The notes under the pieces are model-generated. The model did no database searches. It saw only the letters and a program-made list of their open reading frames with translations, and was not told where the DNA came from. Shown one piece after another: positions 17,836-27,373 of a DNA stretch of 64,000 nucleotides. Position 1 is the stretch's first letter. Each line of letters starts with the position of its first letter. The stretch comes from Hyphomicrobiales bacterium (GTDB lineage Bacteria; Pseudomonadota; Alphaproteobacteria; Rhizobiales; Aestuariivirgaceae): NCBI GenBank assembly GCA_025359215.1, contig JANYHE010000050.1, forward strand, positions 22,754 through 86,753, in the 5' to 3' direction. The position numbers and the translations under genes are program-made.

Positions 17836-19128
17836 ATGGATCGTATCCGCATTCGCGGTGGCAATAAACTTAATGGTGTGATTGATATTTCGGGAGCGAA
17901 AAACGCAGCTTTGCCGCTGATGATTATTCCCCTGCTCACGCCTGATACTGTGACCCTTCATAACGTGCCACGATTGGTGGACGGAATGCGCTTACAGCGC
18001 ATTTTGCAGAACCACGGCGTTGATATTACAACTGCTGGCAAGCGCTCTGGCCAACACGGCGCTGCGGGTGAAACGCTGAAGATTTCAGCCAAGACCATTA
18101 TCGATACCACTGCCCCTTATGATCTCGTGTCAAAAATGCGGGCCTCATTCTGGGTATTAGGGCCTCTAATCGCCCGCATGGGCGAAGCCAAGGTTTCATT
18201 GCCAGGCGGCTGTGCGATTGGCACAAGGCCCGTGGATATGCACATTATGGCCATGGAAAAGCTGGGCGCTGAATGTGTGATTGAGCAAGGTTATGTCATC
18301 GCCAAGGCCAAAAAGGGACTCAAAGGCGGGCATATCTCATTTTCAAAAGTAACCGTGGGGGCCACCCATGCCGCCTTGATGGCATCGGTTTTGGCGCATG
18401 GTGATACTGTGATTGAAAACTGTGCCACCGAACCTGAAATTACTGACGTTGCAGAATGCCTCGTTAAGATGGGAGCCAAGATTGAAGGCATCGGCACCCG
18501 CACTTTGAATATCACGGGCGTTACCAGCTTGCATGGCGCTGAACATACTGTGGTGGCAGACCGCATTGAAACGGGCACCTATGCCATGGCTGTGGGCATG
18601 ACGGGTGGCGATGTGCTGCTGCGCGGGGCGCGGGCTGACACCATCGAAAATGTGATCCTCACCATGCAGCGGGCCGGCATCGATGTTTCCACTACCAATG
18701 ATGGTGTGCGGGTGAAGCGTAATGGTTCCGGCATTTTGCCTGTTGATGTGACCACCGACCCCTACCCCGGTTTCCCGACTGACATGCAAGCGCAATTCAT
18801 GGCTTTGATGACTATGGCAAAAGGCAAGAGCCATATTCGTGAGACGATTTTTGAAAATCGCTTTATGCATGTGCAGGAATTGGCTCGCCTTGGTGCTGAT
18901 ATTCATATGCATGGTGACATGGCGGAAGTGCGTGGTGTGACCAAGCTTACGGGTGCGGATGTGATGGCGACTGACCTTCGGGCTTCGGTGTCTTTGATCA
19001 TTGCAGGCCTTGTGGCTGAGGGCGATACGATGCTGCACCGGGTTTATCACTTAGACCGTGGCTTTGAAGCGCTGGAAGAAAAGCTGCAAGGTGTGGGTGC
19101 TGATGTTACCCGGTTGACCGGAGATTGA
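17836..19128 (+). CDS. murA: UDP-N-acetylglucosamine 1-carboxyvinyltransferase
   Basis: MurA transfers enolpyruvate from PEP to UDP-GlcNAc, the first committed step of peptidoglycan synthesis, in the cytoplasm. The 430-residue length is standard. The N-terminal SGAKNAALP contains K22-N23, and the catalytic cysteine is C126 in [11 protein letters not shown], which is the fosfomycin-sensitive form. It heads the cluster with DUF2948, UPF0262 and a phosphatase-like gene. Confidence 0.98.
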   Translation: MDRIRIRGGNKLNGVIDISGAKNAALPLMIIPLLTPDTVTLHNVPRLVDGMRLQRILQNHGVDITTAGKRSGQHGAAGETLKISAKTIIDTTAPYDLVSKMRASFWVLGPLIARMGEAKVSLPGGCAIGTRPVDMHIMAMEKLGAECVIEQGYVIAKAKKGLKGGHISFSKVTVGATHAALMASVLAHGDTVIENCATEPEITDVAECLVKMGAKIEGIGTRTLNITGVTSLHGAEHTVVADRIETGTYAMAVGMTGGDVLLRGARADTIENVILTMQRAGIDVSTTNDGVRVKRNGSGILPVDVTTDPYPGFPTDMQAQFMALMTMAKGKSHIRETIFENRFMHVQELARLGADIHMHGDMAEVRGVTKLTGADVMATDLRASVSLIIAGLVAEGDTMLHRVYHLDRGFEALEEKLQGVGADVTRLTGD

Positions 19129-19135
19129 TCATTCC

Positions 19136-19549
19136 ATGTTACGGTTGACGGCTCAGGATAGTGATGATCTGGCGGTAATTTCTGCGCAAATGCAGGATGC
19201 TGTGTTGAAACTCAGCGATGTGAGTTTTAACAGCAAGCGTCGGCGTTTTGCTTTTGTAGGCAATCGCTTTGCATGGGATGCAGCGCCTGAAAAATTGCGC
19301 CGCCGCGCAGGCTTGCATTTTGATAGTGTGCTTTCTGTGAAACGCTTGGGCTTTGCCAATGCGAGCGGTGATACCATTCTTTCCTTGTTGGCGATCACCT
19401 ACACTGAAACAAGCGCGCCTTCGGGCTTTGTGACATTGGCTTTTTCTGCAGGTCATTCCATTCGTTTGGAAGTAGAGTGTTTGGATTGCGCAATGAATGA
19501 TTTGGGGCCAGCTTGGTCGACTGATCATCAACCCGAACATGCAGGTTGA
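19136..19549 (+). CDS. DUF2948 family protein
   Basis: This 137-residue protein resembles the DUF2948 family, which is almost always found beside murA in Alphaproteobacteria. Visible features are an N-terminal LRLTAQDSDDLAVISAQMQDA segment and an arginine-rich RRFAFVGNRFAWD stretch. It starts 7 nt after murA and ends just before the UPF0262 gene. Function is unknown. Confidence 0.8.
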   Translation: MLRLTAQDSDDLAVISAQMQDAVLKLSDVSFNSKRRRFAFVGNRFAWDAAPEKLRRRAGLHFDSVLSVKRLGFANASGDTILSLLAITYTETSAPSGFVTLAFSAGHSIRLEVECLDCAMNDLGPAWSTDHQPEHAG

Positions 19550-19550
19550 A

Positions 19551-20027
19551 ATGACGGCTCGCAATAATCGGCTCAGCACTGTTGATATTGACGATAGCAT
19601 CGGTCACAGCCCCTCGCCTGAGGCCGAGCAAGACCGGAAAATGGCCATTCATGATTTGCTGGAGTTTAACAGTTTCAGTTTGAGCAATGGCATTGCCGGG
19701 CCCTATCACTTGAATCTTTCCAGCATTGACAGTCGCTTGATTTTTGATGTGCGGGGCGCTGATGAAAAGCCTTTTGCTATTGGGCTTTCACTCTCGCCCT
19801 TCCGGCGCATTGTGAAAGATTATTTTCAGATTTGTGATAGTTATAATATGGCTGTCAAAGGCTCAAACCCGCAGCAGATTGAGGCCATTGATATGGCAAG
19901 ACGGGCTTTGCACAATGATGGCAGCTCTTTGCTGCAAGAGCGGCTTCACGGCAAAGCTGAAATGGATTTTGACACGGCACGGCGCTTGTTCACTTTGGTG
20001 TGTGCACTTTTATGGCGCACCGCATGA
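19551..20027 (+). CDS. UPF0262 family protein
   Basis: This 158-residue protein matches the conserved alphaproteobacterial UPF0262 family (blocks DRKMAIHDLLEFN and LSPFRRIVKDYF). I chose ATG 19551, 1 nt after the DUF2948 stop; ATG 19539 is also possible. Its stop overlaps the phosphatase start (ATGA). In many relatives hisD lies between DUF2948 and this gene; it does not here. Function is unknown. Confidence 0.85.
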   Translation: MTARNNRLSTVDIDDSIGHSPSPEAEQDRKMAIHDLLEFNSFSLSNGIAGPYHLNLSSIDSRLIFDVRGADEKPFAIGLSLSPFRRIVKDYFQICDSYNMAVKGSNPQQIEAIDMARRALHNDGSSLLQERLHGKAEMDFDTARRLFTLVCALLWRTA

Positions 20028-20449
20028 CGAGGGCTTTGCCGAGTGCAATTCTATTTGCATGTACGCTCAACGCCATTCGCTCTCCCATGGCAGCAGCGAT
20101 TATGCATCATTATCATGGTCACAAGGTCTATGTGGCATCAGCAGGCATTGCGGCAGGGGACCCTGATCCATTTGTGGGATTGATTATGGATGAGATTGGC
20201 ATCGACCTTAAAAAGCATCGCCCGCATAGTTTTGAAGACTTGGAAGATTCAGCTTTTGATTTATTGATTACCCTCTCACCTGAAGCGCAAAAACGCGCTG
20301 AGGATATGGCCCGCACTATGGCCATTGATGTTGAAAGTTGGCCGATTGCTGATCCATCCCATGTGACAGGTTCACGTGAACAGATCCTTGATAGCTACCG
20401 TGCTGTGCGGGATGATCTGGTTAAGCGGGTTAAGGCTCGGTTTGAGTAA
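20024..20449 (+). CDS. Low-molecular-weight protein-tyrosine-phosphatase-like protein
   Basis: This 141-residue protein has a phosphatase loop, C-x5-R-S (CTLNAIRS), near residue 13, after the strand SAILFA. A DPSHVTG segment near residue 106 can supply the general acid aspartate. This is the usual arrangement of low-molecular-weight phosphatases and ArsC-like reductases of the murA cluster. I chose ATG 20024, which overlaps the UPF0262 stop. In many relatives infA and maf follow; here they are absent and the SOS mutasome comes next. Confidence 0.8.
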   Translation: MTRALPSAILFACTLNAIRSPMAAAIMHHYHGHKVYVASAGIAAGDPDPFVGLIMDEIGIDLKKHRPHSFEDLEDSAFDLLITLSPEAQKRAEDMARTMAIDVESWPIADPSHVTGSREQILDSYRAVRDDLVKRVKARFE

Positions 20450-20506
20450 GCCGACGTGAGCTGCTAGAAATTAATTCTTGTATGATGGGAATAGAATATT
20501 GACAAT

Positions 20507-20521
20507 GTTCTTGTTTTGTTT
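20507..20521 (+). promoter_or_regulatory. Candidate LexA (SOS) box
   Basis: GTTC (20507-20510), 7 nt, then GTTT (20518-20521) matches the alphaproteobacterial LexA pattern GTTC-N7-GTTC at seven of eight positions. It lies about 108 bp upstream of imuA, in the only intergenic gap before the mutasome operon, where an SOS operator is expected. Confidence 0.5.
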
Positions 20522-20628
20522 CTATCTAGCTTTATGCAAGTTATCTTACCATTCTGGCAAACCACGGACATCGCGTCTGTCCGAGAGCGCCTTGTTATGC
20601 GATTCAATGCTTTGGGCTGCTTTGGCAC

Positions 20629-21432
20629 ATGAAAAGCTTAAATCAAACAATCTGCACACACCCGCAAGCTTTGGCTGGAGTTGATGCAGTTTCAGAGGCT
20701 TACCTGTGTCGAATTGAAAATCTCACAGCTCTGAGGGCGTTAATAAACAAGCCTGAATTCATACAAACACCCACACACACCCCTCTTGGTCATGACGAAG
20801 CTGATCTTTTTCTCAGAGGAGGGCTTATGCATGGTGTGTTGCATGAGGTTTTTGCAGCCATTGGCCATGAAGCAGCCGCGACAGGATTTGTCGCAGGGCT
20901 AACGGTGCGCGTGGCCGCAGATAAACACCTGCTTTGGATCAGGCCGATTTTTTCAGGGCATGAGTTTGGCGAACTTTCGCCCACGGGCCTGATTGAACTT
21001 GGTTTTGACCCAGCGCGCCTATTTTTGCTTTCAGTGGCCAATGCTGGCGATGGACTTCGCGCCGCACATGATGCGCTGTCTTGTGTCGCACTTGGTGCGG
21101 TGGTGATTGAAATTTCGGGGAGTCCGAAAGCCCTCGATATGATGGCAAGCAGGCGGTTGACACTGGCTGCCGCGCAGAAATCTGTCACCATTTTTCTTTT
21201 GCGTTTCAGTGCCCAGCCCAACGCCAGCACGGCAGAAACCCGCTGGTTGGTGCGGGGTGTCGCTTCGCAAACGCAGAGCGAGGATTGGGGCTACCCAAGT
21301 TTTGAAGTTGATCTTGTTCGCAACCGGCATGGAAAAACCGGGCATTGGTTTATGGAGTGGAATTGTAATGGGCGTATCTTCCAAAGCTCCTCGGCGGATC
21401 GTGGCACTGTGGTTTCCACGGCTGGCAACTGA
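20629..21432 (+). CDS. imuA: ImuA, translesion mutasome accessory protein
   Basis: This 267-residue RecA-fold-like protein is of the ImuA family. Typical stretches are LHEVFAAIGHEAAATGFVAGL (near 70-90), LLWIRP and GLIELGFDPARLFLL. It acts with ImuB and DnaE2 in error-prone bypass of DNA lesions. It is followed by imuB, which overlaps its end by 65 nt, and is preceded by a LexA-like box. Confidence 0.85.
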   Translation: MKSLNQTICTHPQALAGVDAVSEAYLCRIENLTALRALINKPEFIQTPTHTPLGHDEADLFLRGGLMHGVLHEVFAAIGHEAAATGFVAGLTVRVAADKHLLWIRPIFSGHEFGELSPTGLIELGFDPARLFLLSVANAGDGLRAAHDALSCVALGAVVIEISGSPKALDMMASRRLTLAAAQKSVTIFLLRFSAQPNASTAETRWLVRGVASQTQSEDWGYPSFEVDLVRNRHGKTGHWFMEWNCNGRIFQSSSADRGTVVSTAGN

Positions 21433-22885
21433 CCGGCTGCAACGGCGCACAAAAACCCAGGATGCGCCCCCTTTGGTGCTGGTTGCAAAAGTGGATAATG
21501 CGCTGCGGCTCTCGGCTGTGGATCGCAAGGCCACATCATTGGGCTTAGTAATTGGCCAGCCTTTGGCCAATGCGCGGGCCATGTTGCCTGATATAAAGGT
21601 TGTGCCCACCAATGATTCTGCCGATGCAAAATTGCTCACACAGATTGCCGATTGGTGCGACCGCTTCACGCCGTTTGTGGCGATCGACGGGCCTCGCCGC
21701 CTTTTGCTGGATGTGACCGGTGCCAGCCATCTTTTTGGTGGCGAGCAGGCCATGCTTGATCGCATTCGAAGCTCTCTTCAGGCCCAAGGCTTCGCACTGC
21801 GCGGGGCTATGGCTGGAACTGCTGCAACCGCGCGTGCCATGGCGCGCTACAGAGACGGGGTTGTTATTGCTTCTGGTGACGAAGAACAGGCGATGAGGCC
21901 ACTTCCCGTTGAGGCACTTAATCTTGATGCAACAACAACTCATGCATTGCGCCGTGCTGGTTTAAAAACTGTAGGGCAAGTGGCCGCGCGCAAACGATCT
22001 GAACTTGTAGCAAGGCTGGGCGCTTCCATGCTGGCTATTTTAGATGAGGCTTTGGGCCATGCCACAAAGCCGATTACGCCGCGCAAACCACCGCCTGATT
22101 ATTGGCAAGAACAGAATTTTGCTGAGCCTGTTGCCACCGATCATGTGATCCGCACCACGCTTAATTCTTTGACTGTAGCGCTTGCAAAAATATTGGAACA
22201 ACACGGGCAAGGCGCACGCCATCTTGAAGCGGTGTTCTTTCGTGCCGATGGTGCGGTGCGCCGCATTGCCATTGAGATGGGGGCGCCCACGCGTGATGCC
22301 GCCATGATTGATCGCCTGTTTCGCGAGAAACTGGACACGCTGGCCGATCCACTTGATCCGGGTTTTGGTTTTGATCTCATCCGGCTTTCTGCGGTTCGCA
22401 TTGAAAGTGTGGTTTTGGAGGCTGCCGATCTTGACGCTAATATCAATGCTAAAGCTGAGATCAGTTCTCTAGTTGATCGTTTGGCTACACGTTTTGGTGG
22501 CCACTGTATTCTCGCCTTCCAACCGCATAACACACATATTCCTGAGGAGGCTTGGGTTACTGTCCCAGCGCAGCATATGCGGCCTTCAAAATTAGGTTGG
22601 AAAGAAACGCGAAAAGCAAAAGAAGCGCCGCGCCGTGCTTTGCGGTTATTTTCGCGGCCGGAACCCATAGACTTTGCAAGTGCGCAAAAATTTATCTGGC
22701 GGAAAGCCCGTCGTGTTGTTGCGCAATGTGAAGGCCCTGAACGTATCGCCATGCAATGGTGGCGCCATGAAATGCCACAGCCTGCGCGTGATTATTTTCG
22801 CGTCGAAGACAATGAGGGAAAGCGCTATTGGCTCTATCGTAATGATGCCACTTCGCAGTGGTTCCTGCATGGTGTGTTTGCATGA
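21368..22885 (+). CDS. imuB: ImuB, Y-family polymerase-like mutasome protein
   Basis: This 505-residue DinB-like protein is of the ImuB group. It has an N-terminal IVALWFPRLATDRL, a DGPRRLLLDVTGASHLFGG block near 105-125 and a helix-hairpin-helix-like region near 200. ImuB proteins usually lack polymerase activity and bridge DnaE2 to the beta clamp. I chose ATG 21368 (GGAG upstream) within imuA. The longer open frame upstream is the shadow of imuA. Its stop overlaps the dnaE2 start (ATGA). Confidence 0.9.
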   Translation: MGVSSKAPRRIVALWFPRLATDRLQRRTKTQDAPPLVLVAKVDNALRLSAVDRKATSLGLVIGQPLANARAMLPDIKVVPTNDSADAKLLTQIADWCDRFTPFVAIDGPRRLLLDVTGASHLFGGEQAMLDRIRSSLQAQGFALRGAMAGTAATARAMARYRDGVVIASGDEEQAMRPLPVEALNLDATTTHALRRAGLKTVGQVAARKRSELVARLGASMLAILDEALGHATKPITPRKPPPDYWQEQNFAEPVATDHVIRTTLNSLTVALAKILEQHGQGARHLEAVFFRADGAVRRIAIEMGAPTRDAAMIDRLFREKLDTLADPLDPGFGFDLIRLSAVRIESVVLEAADLDANINAKAEISSLVDRLATRFGGHCILAFQPHNTHIPEEAWVTVPAQHMRPSKLGWKETRKAKEAPRRALRLFSRPEPIDFASAQKFIWRKARRVVAQCEGPERIAMQWWRHEMPQPARDYFRVEDNEGKRYWLYRNDATSQWFLHGVFA

Positions 22886-25800
22886 AGGCTTATGCTGAAA
22901 TTGCGGTGACAACCAATTACTCATTCCTGAGGGGTGCTTCGCATCCAAGAGAATTGATCGAGACGGCGGCACAGCTTGAACATGTCGCTATAGGTATTGC
23001 CGATCGCAACTCGCTGGCCGGTGTTGTGCGGGCCTATGCGGCCTTGCAAGAGATCAAAGGTGACCGCCCCAAATTATTAGTGGGTTCACGTTTGGTTTTT
23101 GTTGATGGCACACCAGATATTCTAGCCTATCCAACAGATCGAGCTGCCTATGGTCATTTATGCCGATTGCTGAGTGCAGGAAAATTGCGAGCGCCCAAGG
23201 GTGAATGCTTTTTAACGCTTGATGATCTTCTCGCATGGCAAGATGGTTTACTGCTTGTTGTAATGCCGCAAAACAACGAAATGCAGAAAGAGCCAGAGGT
23301 CAATTTCTGGAACAGGGATTTTTTACTTGAGGAAGGCCCTCATCCCCCTTCGGGACCTTCTCCCATTTGCAAGAGCAAATGGGAGAAGGCGAATGTTGTG
23401 CCTTCTACCGTGCCTGTTGGCATGGGAGAAGGTGGCCGAAGGCCGGATGAGGGCCCTTGCAAAGATATCAAACCTCTTCTTTCTACGCTCTGTAAAGTTG
23501 CCCCAACACGCATTTGGTTGGGCATTTCCATGCCTTATCATGGCGATGATCAACGCCAGTTGCAGCACTGGCAACACATCGCACAGGCGGCCCGTGTGCC
23601 TCTGCTGGCCACTAATGATGTGCTTTATCACTGTGCTGAGCGGCGAGAGCTCCATGATGTTGTCACGTGCATTCGCGAACACGTTGCTCTGAATGATGCG
23701 GGCCAGCTTCTGCAGGCCAATGCTGAACGGCATTTAAAATCATTTGATGAGATGGCAGAGCTTTTTCACCAAGCGCCAGAGGCCATTGCTGAAACCATTC
23801 GCTTTTCTAATCGCATCAGCTTCTCGCTTGATCAGCTCAAATATAACTATCCCGACGAGCCCATTCCAAAAGGTAAAACCGCGCAACAGCACTTGAACGA
23901 CATTACTTGGCAGGGAGCGGCGTGGCGCTATGGCACCATTCCTGAAAAAGTACGCGCCGCACTGGAAAAGGAACTGGCACTTATTGCCAAGATGGAGATT
24001 GCTCCTTATTTTTTGACTGTCCACGACATTGTGAGCTTTGCCAAAAATGAGAATATCCTCTGTCAGGGGCGTGGCTCGGCAGCCAATTCAGCCGTCTGCT
24101 ATATGCTTGGCATAACCGCGGTTGATCCTATGCAAATTGATCTTCTGTTTGAGCGCTTTATCAGCGAAGAGCGTAAAGAACCGCCCGATATTGATGTTGA
24201 TTTTGAACATGAACGCCGAGAGGAAGTGATCCAGAATATTTATCAGCGCTATGGTCGGCACCATGCAGCACTGGCGGCCACGGTCATTTGCTATCGCCCT
24301 AAAAGTGCCATTCGTGAAGCAGGCAAAGTGTTTGGCCTTACTGATGATGTGACGGCCAATCTGTCCAGCAGCGTTTGGGGAGGCTGGGGCAGCCAGTTGA
24401 AAGACAGCCAAGTGCGGCAAGGCAGGCTTGATCCTAATAATCCACTGGTGGCACGGGCTGTGAAAGTGGCCAATAAATTAATCGGTTTTCCGCGCCATCT
24501 TTCACAACATGTTGGTGGTTTTATACTGACGCAAGATCGTTTGGACGAGTGCGTGCCTGTTGGCCCGGCAACGATGCAAGATCGGTTTTTCATTGAGTGG
24601 GACAAGGATGATATTGACACCTTGCGCATGATGAAAGTGGATGTGCTGGCGCTGGGCATTCTCACTTGCATTCGCAAGGCCTTCGATCTCATTCGTACTC
24701 ATGAAGGCAAGCCCTATGATCTGGCCACGGTGCCACGTGAAGATCCGGCTGTTTATGAAATGCTTCAAAAGGCTGATGCCATTGGCGTGTTTCAAGTGGA
24801 AAGCCGCGCTCAGATGAACATGCTGCCACGGCTGAAACCTGCGGTGTTCTATGATTTAGTAATTGAAGTGGCTTTGGTGCGGCCCGGCCCCATTCAGGGA
24901 GACATGGTGCATCCTTATTTGCGTCGCCGCAGCGGCCTTGAACCTGTTGAATATCCATCTCCATCACCAGAGCATGGGGAAGCAGATGAGTTATTTAATG
25001 TGTTGAGCAAAACCAAGGGCGTGCCATTGTTTCAAGAGCAAGCCATGAAGCTTGCCATTGTGGCGGCAAAATTTACAGCGGGCGAGGCCAATGGTCTGCG
25101 CCGCGCCATGGCAACGTTTCGCAACGTGGGCACCATTAATAACTTCAAAGGCATGTTTATTGGCCGCATGGTGGAACGTGGTTATAAACAAGATTTCGCC
25201 GAGCGCTGCTTCAAGCAGATTGAAGGCTTTGGCTCTTATGGTTTTCCTGAAAGCCATGCGGCGAGCTTTGCGCACTTGGTTTACATTTCGGCTTGGATCA
25301 AGAAATATCACCCAGCGGCATTTGCCTGTGCACTATTAAATTCACAGCCCATGGGCTTTTACGCTCCAGCCGAAATTGTGCGTGATGCAAGAGAGCATGA
25401 TGTGGAAGCACGCCATGTGGATGTGAATTTCAGCACCTGGGATAATTCACTTGAACTGGGCGCCGATGGAGCGTTGGCATTGCGACTGGGTTTTCGGCAA
25501 GTGAATGGCTTTCGGGAGGATTGGGCCAAGACTTTGGCAACCTGCCGCAGCAATGGTTTTGACACTGTGCATGTGGTGGCGCGCCGCACAAAATTGCCCA
25601 AGCGCGCTCTTGTCATTCTGGCAGAAGCCGATAGCTTTCAATCCATCTCTATGGATCGGCGTGAAATTCTTTGGGCGGTGCGCCGCATTTCTGATGACAG
25701 CGACTTGCCACTCTTTGCTGCTCAATATGTAGAAGAGCAGCCAGAAGAAGAGATTGAGCCCCTGCCCCTGATGCCACTCAGCGAACATGTCTTGGCCGAT

Positions 25801-26268
25801 TATCAGATGTTGCGGCTTTCACTAAAAGCTCACCTGATGGTTTTTCTGCGTGATCTTTTCCATAGTGAAGGAGTTAAAAGTTGTGCTGAAATCAACATTG
25901 CTCGCAACGGCAGTAAAGCCAAATGCGCAGGCATTGTTCTCACCCGCCAGATGCCGGGAGACGCTGGCGTCGTTTTCGCAACGCTCAGTGACGAGGCTGG
26001 CATTACCAATGTGGTGGTCTGGCCCAAGCTGGTTGAAACCTTCCGCCGCGAAATTATGGGATCCCGCTTGATGCTGGTTGAAGGTCGGGTTCAGCGCAGC
26101 CCTGAAGGTGTGATCCATCTTGTGGCGGAGCGCATTTTTGATCGGTCAAACGAATTGTTGCGCCTTTCTGAAGATGAAGCACAAGCACCGCCCTTCAGTT
26201 CAAAAGCGGTCAAACACCAGCACCCCCGCAACTTGCGGACCGTGCCAAAATCACGCGATTTTCATTAA
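22882..26268 (+). CDS. dnaE2: Error-prone DNA polymerase III alpha subunit DnaE2
   Basis: This 1128-residue polymerase works in damage-induced mutagenesis with ImuA and ImuB. The N-terminal PHP domain begins EIAVTTNYSFLRGASHP. The palm aspartates are in PPDIDVDFEHERR (about 434-446), and there is an OB-fold near the C-terminus (VVWPKLVETFR). I chose ATG 22882, which overlaps the imuB stop. Residues of about 152-191 are an in-frame insertion encoded by a 119-bp palindromic repeat (see 23336-23454), lying between the PHP and polymerase regions. The frame is otherwise intact, so the protein is probably functional. Confidence 0.95.
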   Translation: MKAYAEIAVTTNYSFLRGASHPRELIETAAQLEHVAIGIADRNSLAGVVRAYAALQEIKGDRPKLLVGSRLVFVDGTPDILAYPTDRAAYGHLCRLLSAGKLRAPKGECFLTLDDLLAWQDGLLLVVMPQNNEMQKEPEVNFWNRDFLLEEGPHPPSGPSPICKSKWEKANVVPSTVPVGMGEGGRRPDEGPCKDIKPLLSTLCKVAPTRIWLGISMPYHGDDQRQLQHWQHIAQAARVPLLATNDVLYHCAERRELHDVVTCIREHVALNDAGQLLQANAERHLKSFDEMAELFHQAPEAIAETIRFSNRISFSLDQLKYNYPDEPIPKGKTAQQHLNDITWQGAAWRYGTIPEKVRAALEKELALIAKMEIAPYFLTVHDIVSFAKNENILCQGRGSAANSAVCYMLGITAVDPMQIDLLFERFISEERKEPPDIDVDFEHERREEVIQNIYQRYGRHHAALAATVICYRPKSAIREAGKVFGLTDDVTANLSSSVWGGWGSQLKDSQVRQGRLDPNNPLVARAVKVANKLIGFPRHLSQHVGGFILTQDRLDECVPVGPATMQDRFFIEWDKDDIDTLRMMKVDVLALGILTCIRKAFDLIRTHEGKPYDLATVPREDPAVYEMLQKADAIGVFQVESRAQMNMLPRLKPAVFYDLVIEVALVRPGPIQGDMVHPYLRRRSGLEPVEYPSPSPEHGEADELFNVLSKTKGVPLFQEQAMKLAIVAAKFTAGEANGLRRAMATFRNVGTINNFKGMFIGRMVERGYKQDFAERCFKQIEGFGSYGFPESHAASFAHLVYISAWIKKYHPAAFACALLNSQPMGFYAPAEIVRDAREHDVEARHVDVNFSTWDNSLELGADGALALRLGFRQVNGFREDWAKTLATCRSNGFDTVHVVARRTKLPKRALVILAEADSFQSISMDRREILWAVRRISDDSDLPLFAAQYVEEQPEEEIEPLPLMPLSEHVLADYQMLRLSLKAHLMVFLRDLFHSEGVKSCAEINIARNGSKAKCAGIVLTRQMPGDAGVVFATLSDEAGITNVVVWPKLVETFRREIMGSRLMLVEGRVQRSPEGVIHLVAERIFDRSNELLRLSEDEAQAPPFSSKAVKHQHPRNLRTVPKSRDFH
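23336..23454. repeat. Palindromic repeat element inserted in-frame in dnaE2
   Basis: The left arm, starting GCCCTCATCC at 23336, and the right arm, ending GGATGAGGGC at 23454, pair over more than 30 nt. The arms include CTTCGG/CCGAAG and ACCTTCTCCCAT/ATGGGAGAAGGT. A second inner hairpin is formed by CCCATTTGC and GCAAATGGG (about 23371-23392). The structure resembles intergenic palindromes common in alphaproteobacterial genomes and RPE-type elements that insert in coding sequences. It encodes a proline/glycine-rich, charged tract unlike the rest of DnaE2. Confidence 0.85.
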
Positions 26269-26397
26269 CTCCAAATGCTGAAGCCATGCTGAATGCCGTG
26301 GAAGCATGGGCGCCCAGCCAAGTGATGAATGTGGTGATGTTCAAATCGGAACCCCTTGCCGCATCCGTTTTCCTAGGAAAAACAACTATCTCAATCA

Positions 26398-27225
26398 TCA
26401 TTTCATCCATTGATGCGATGAGAAGTTAAGAAGATCAGGCAATACCACATGGGCGCGCAAATCAGCTTCAATGGCATTAAACGCCGCGTGATCTGCTACA
26501 CCCGTAGTGATGCCCACAGCAAATGCACCCCCTTTTCGCGCCATAGCAATTTCCAAGTTTGGGTCATCGCCAACCACCACCATTTCAGACGATGGAACAT
26601 TGGTGATCTCGCTGATAATCTCAAGGCCCGCAGTAGAAGGTTTTCCGAACACTTTTGCCGTTACACCAGTGGCGTTATTGATAGCAGCCGCGGCCGCTCC
26701 AGAAATTCCCATCAATTTACCCTTGGCACCCGCAAAATAAGGGGCCACCGACGTTGCATACAGTTTGGCCCCACGCCAAATTGCTTGGGCGGCCGCATCT
26801 AATTGCTGTGAATTAAATTCCTTGGTCCACGCCAACAAAACTACTTCAACATCAGTCACGCAAGATCTTGCTTCTACAATTTCAATGCCCGCTTGCTCTA
26901 ACGGCACTCTTGTGCCTTCAGCGCCAATCAGCATCACACGTTTGTGCCCGAGCGCCACTAACTGCCGCGCAGCCACTGTAGCAGGTGTTAGAATATGACC
27001 AGGAGCAAAATGCAAACCTGCATCAGCCAGCGGTGCATAGTAGTGCTCAGGCGTAAAGAAGGTGCCATTGGTATACGCCACCACAGGAAGCCCGCGTGCA
27101 GTCAACTGATTGACGACATCTATCGCGCCGGGTAGTGCCGAATATGTGCCCTTGTCTTTATCCATCAGTGCAAGCGTGCCATCAACATCAAACACAGCAC
27201 CGCGGATGGGATTGTTGTGATTCAT
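26398..27225 (-). CDS. HAD-superfamily sugar/phosphoglycolate phosphatase-like hydrolase
   Basis: This 275-residue cytoplasmic phosphatase is of the NagD/PGP-like HAD branch. Motif I is VFDVDGTL (D13, D15), motif II is near AYTNGT (about 50), and motifs III/IV are GKPSTAGLEII and VVVGDDPNLEIAMA (about 193-225), with a C2-type cap between. It probably removes phosphate from a small metabolite. It stands alone between dnaE2 and the beta-keto acid cleavage gene. Confidence 0.85.
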   Translation of the reverse strand: MNHNNPIRGAVFDVDGTLALMDKDKGTYSALPGAIDVVNQLTARGLPVVAYTNGTFFTPEHYYAPLADAGLHFAPGHILTPATVAARQLVALGHKRVMLIGAEGTRVPLEQAGIEIVEARSCVTDVEVVLLAWTKEFNSQQLDAAAQAIWRGAKLYATSVAPYFAGAKGKLMGISGAAAAAINNATGVTAKVFGKPSTAGLEIISEITNVPSSEMVVVGDDPNLEIAMARKGGAFAVGITTGVADHAAFNAIEADLRAHVVLPDLLNFSSHQWMK

Positions 27226-27373
27226 AACATCTCCAAGTGAAATCAGTGCGGTTGATAAGCCAGCGGATATGCCGAAGCTAGACAGTTAATACTTTCATAA
27301 AACGCTAGCTAAAAGCATAGCCAAAGTGCAAAAGTGTAGCAATCCTGATAGTGAAAACAAATGAAGCAAAATC

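Noticed and set aside
26210..26410. 66-codon minus-strand frame between dnaE2 and the HAD gene
   Set aside because: It partly overlaps dnaE2 antisense and shows no domain or ribosome-binding site.
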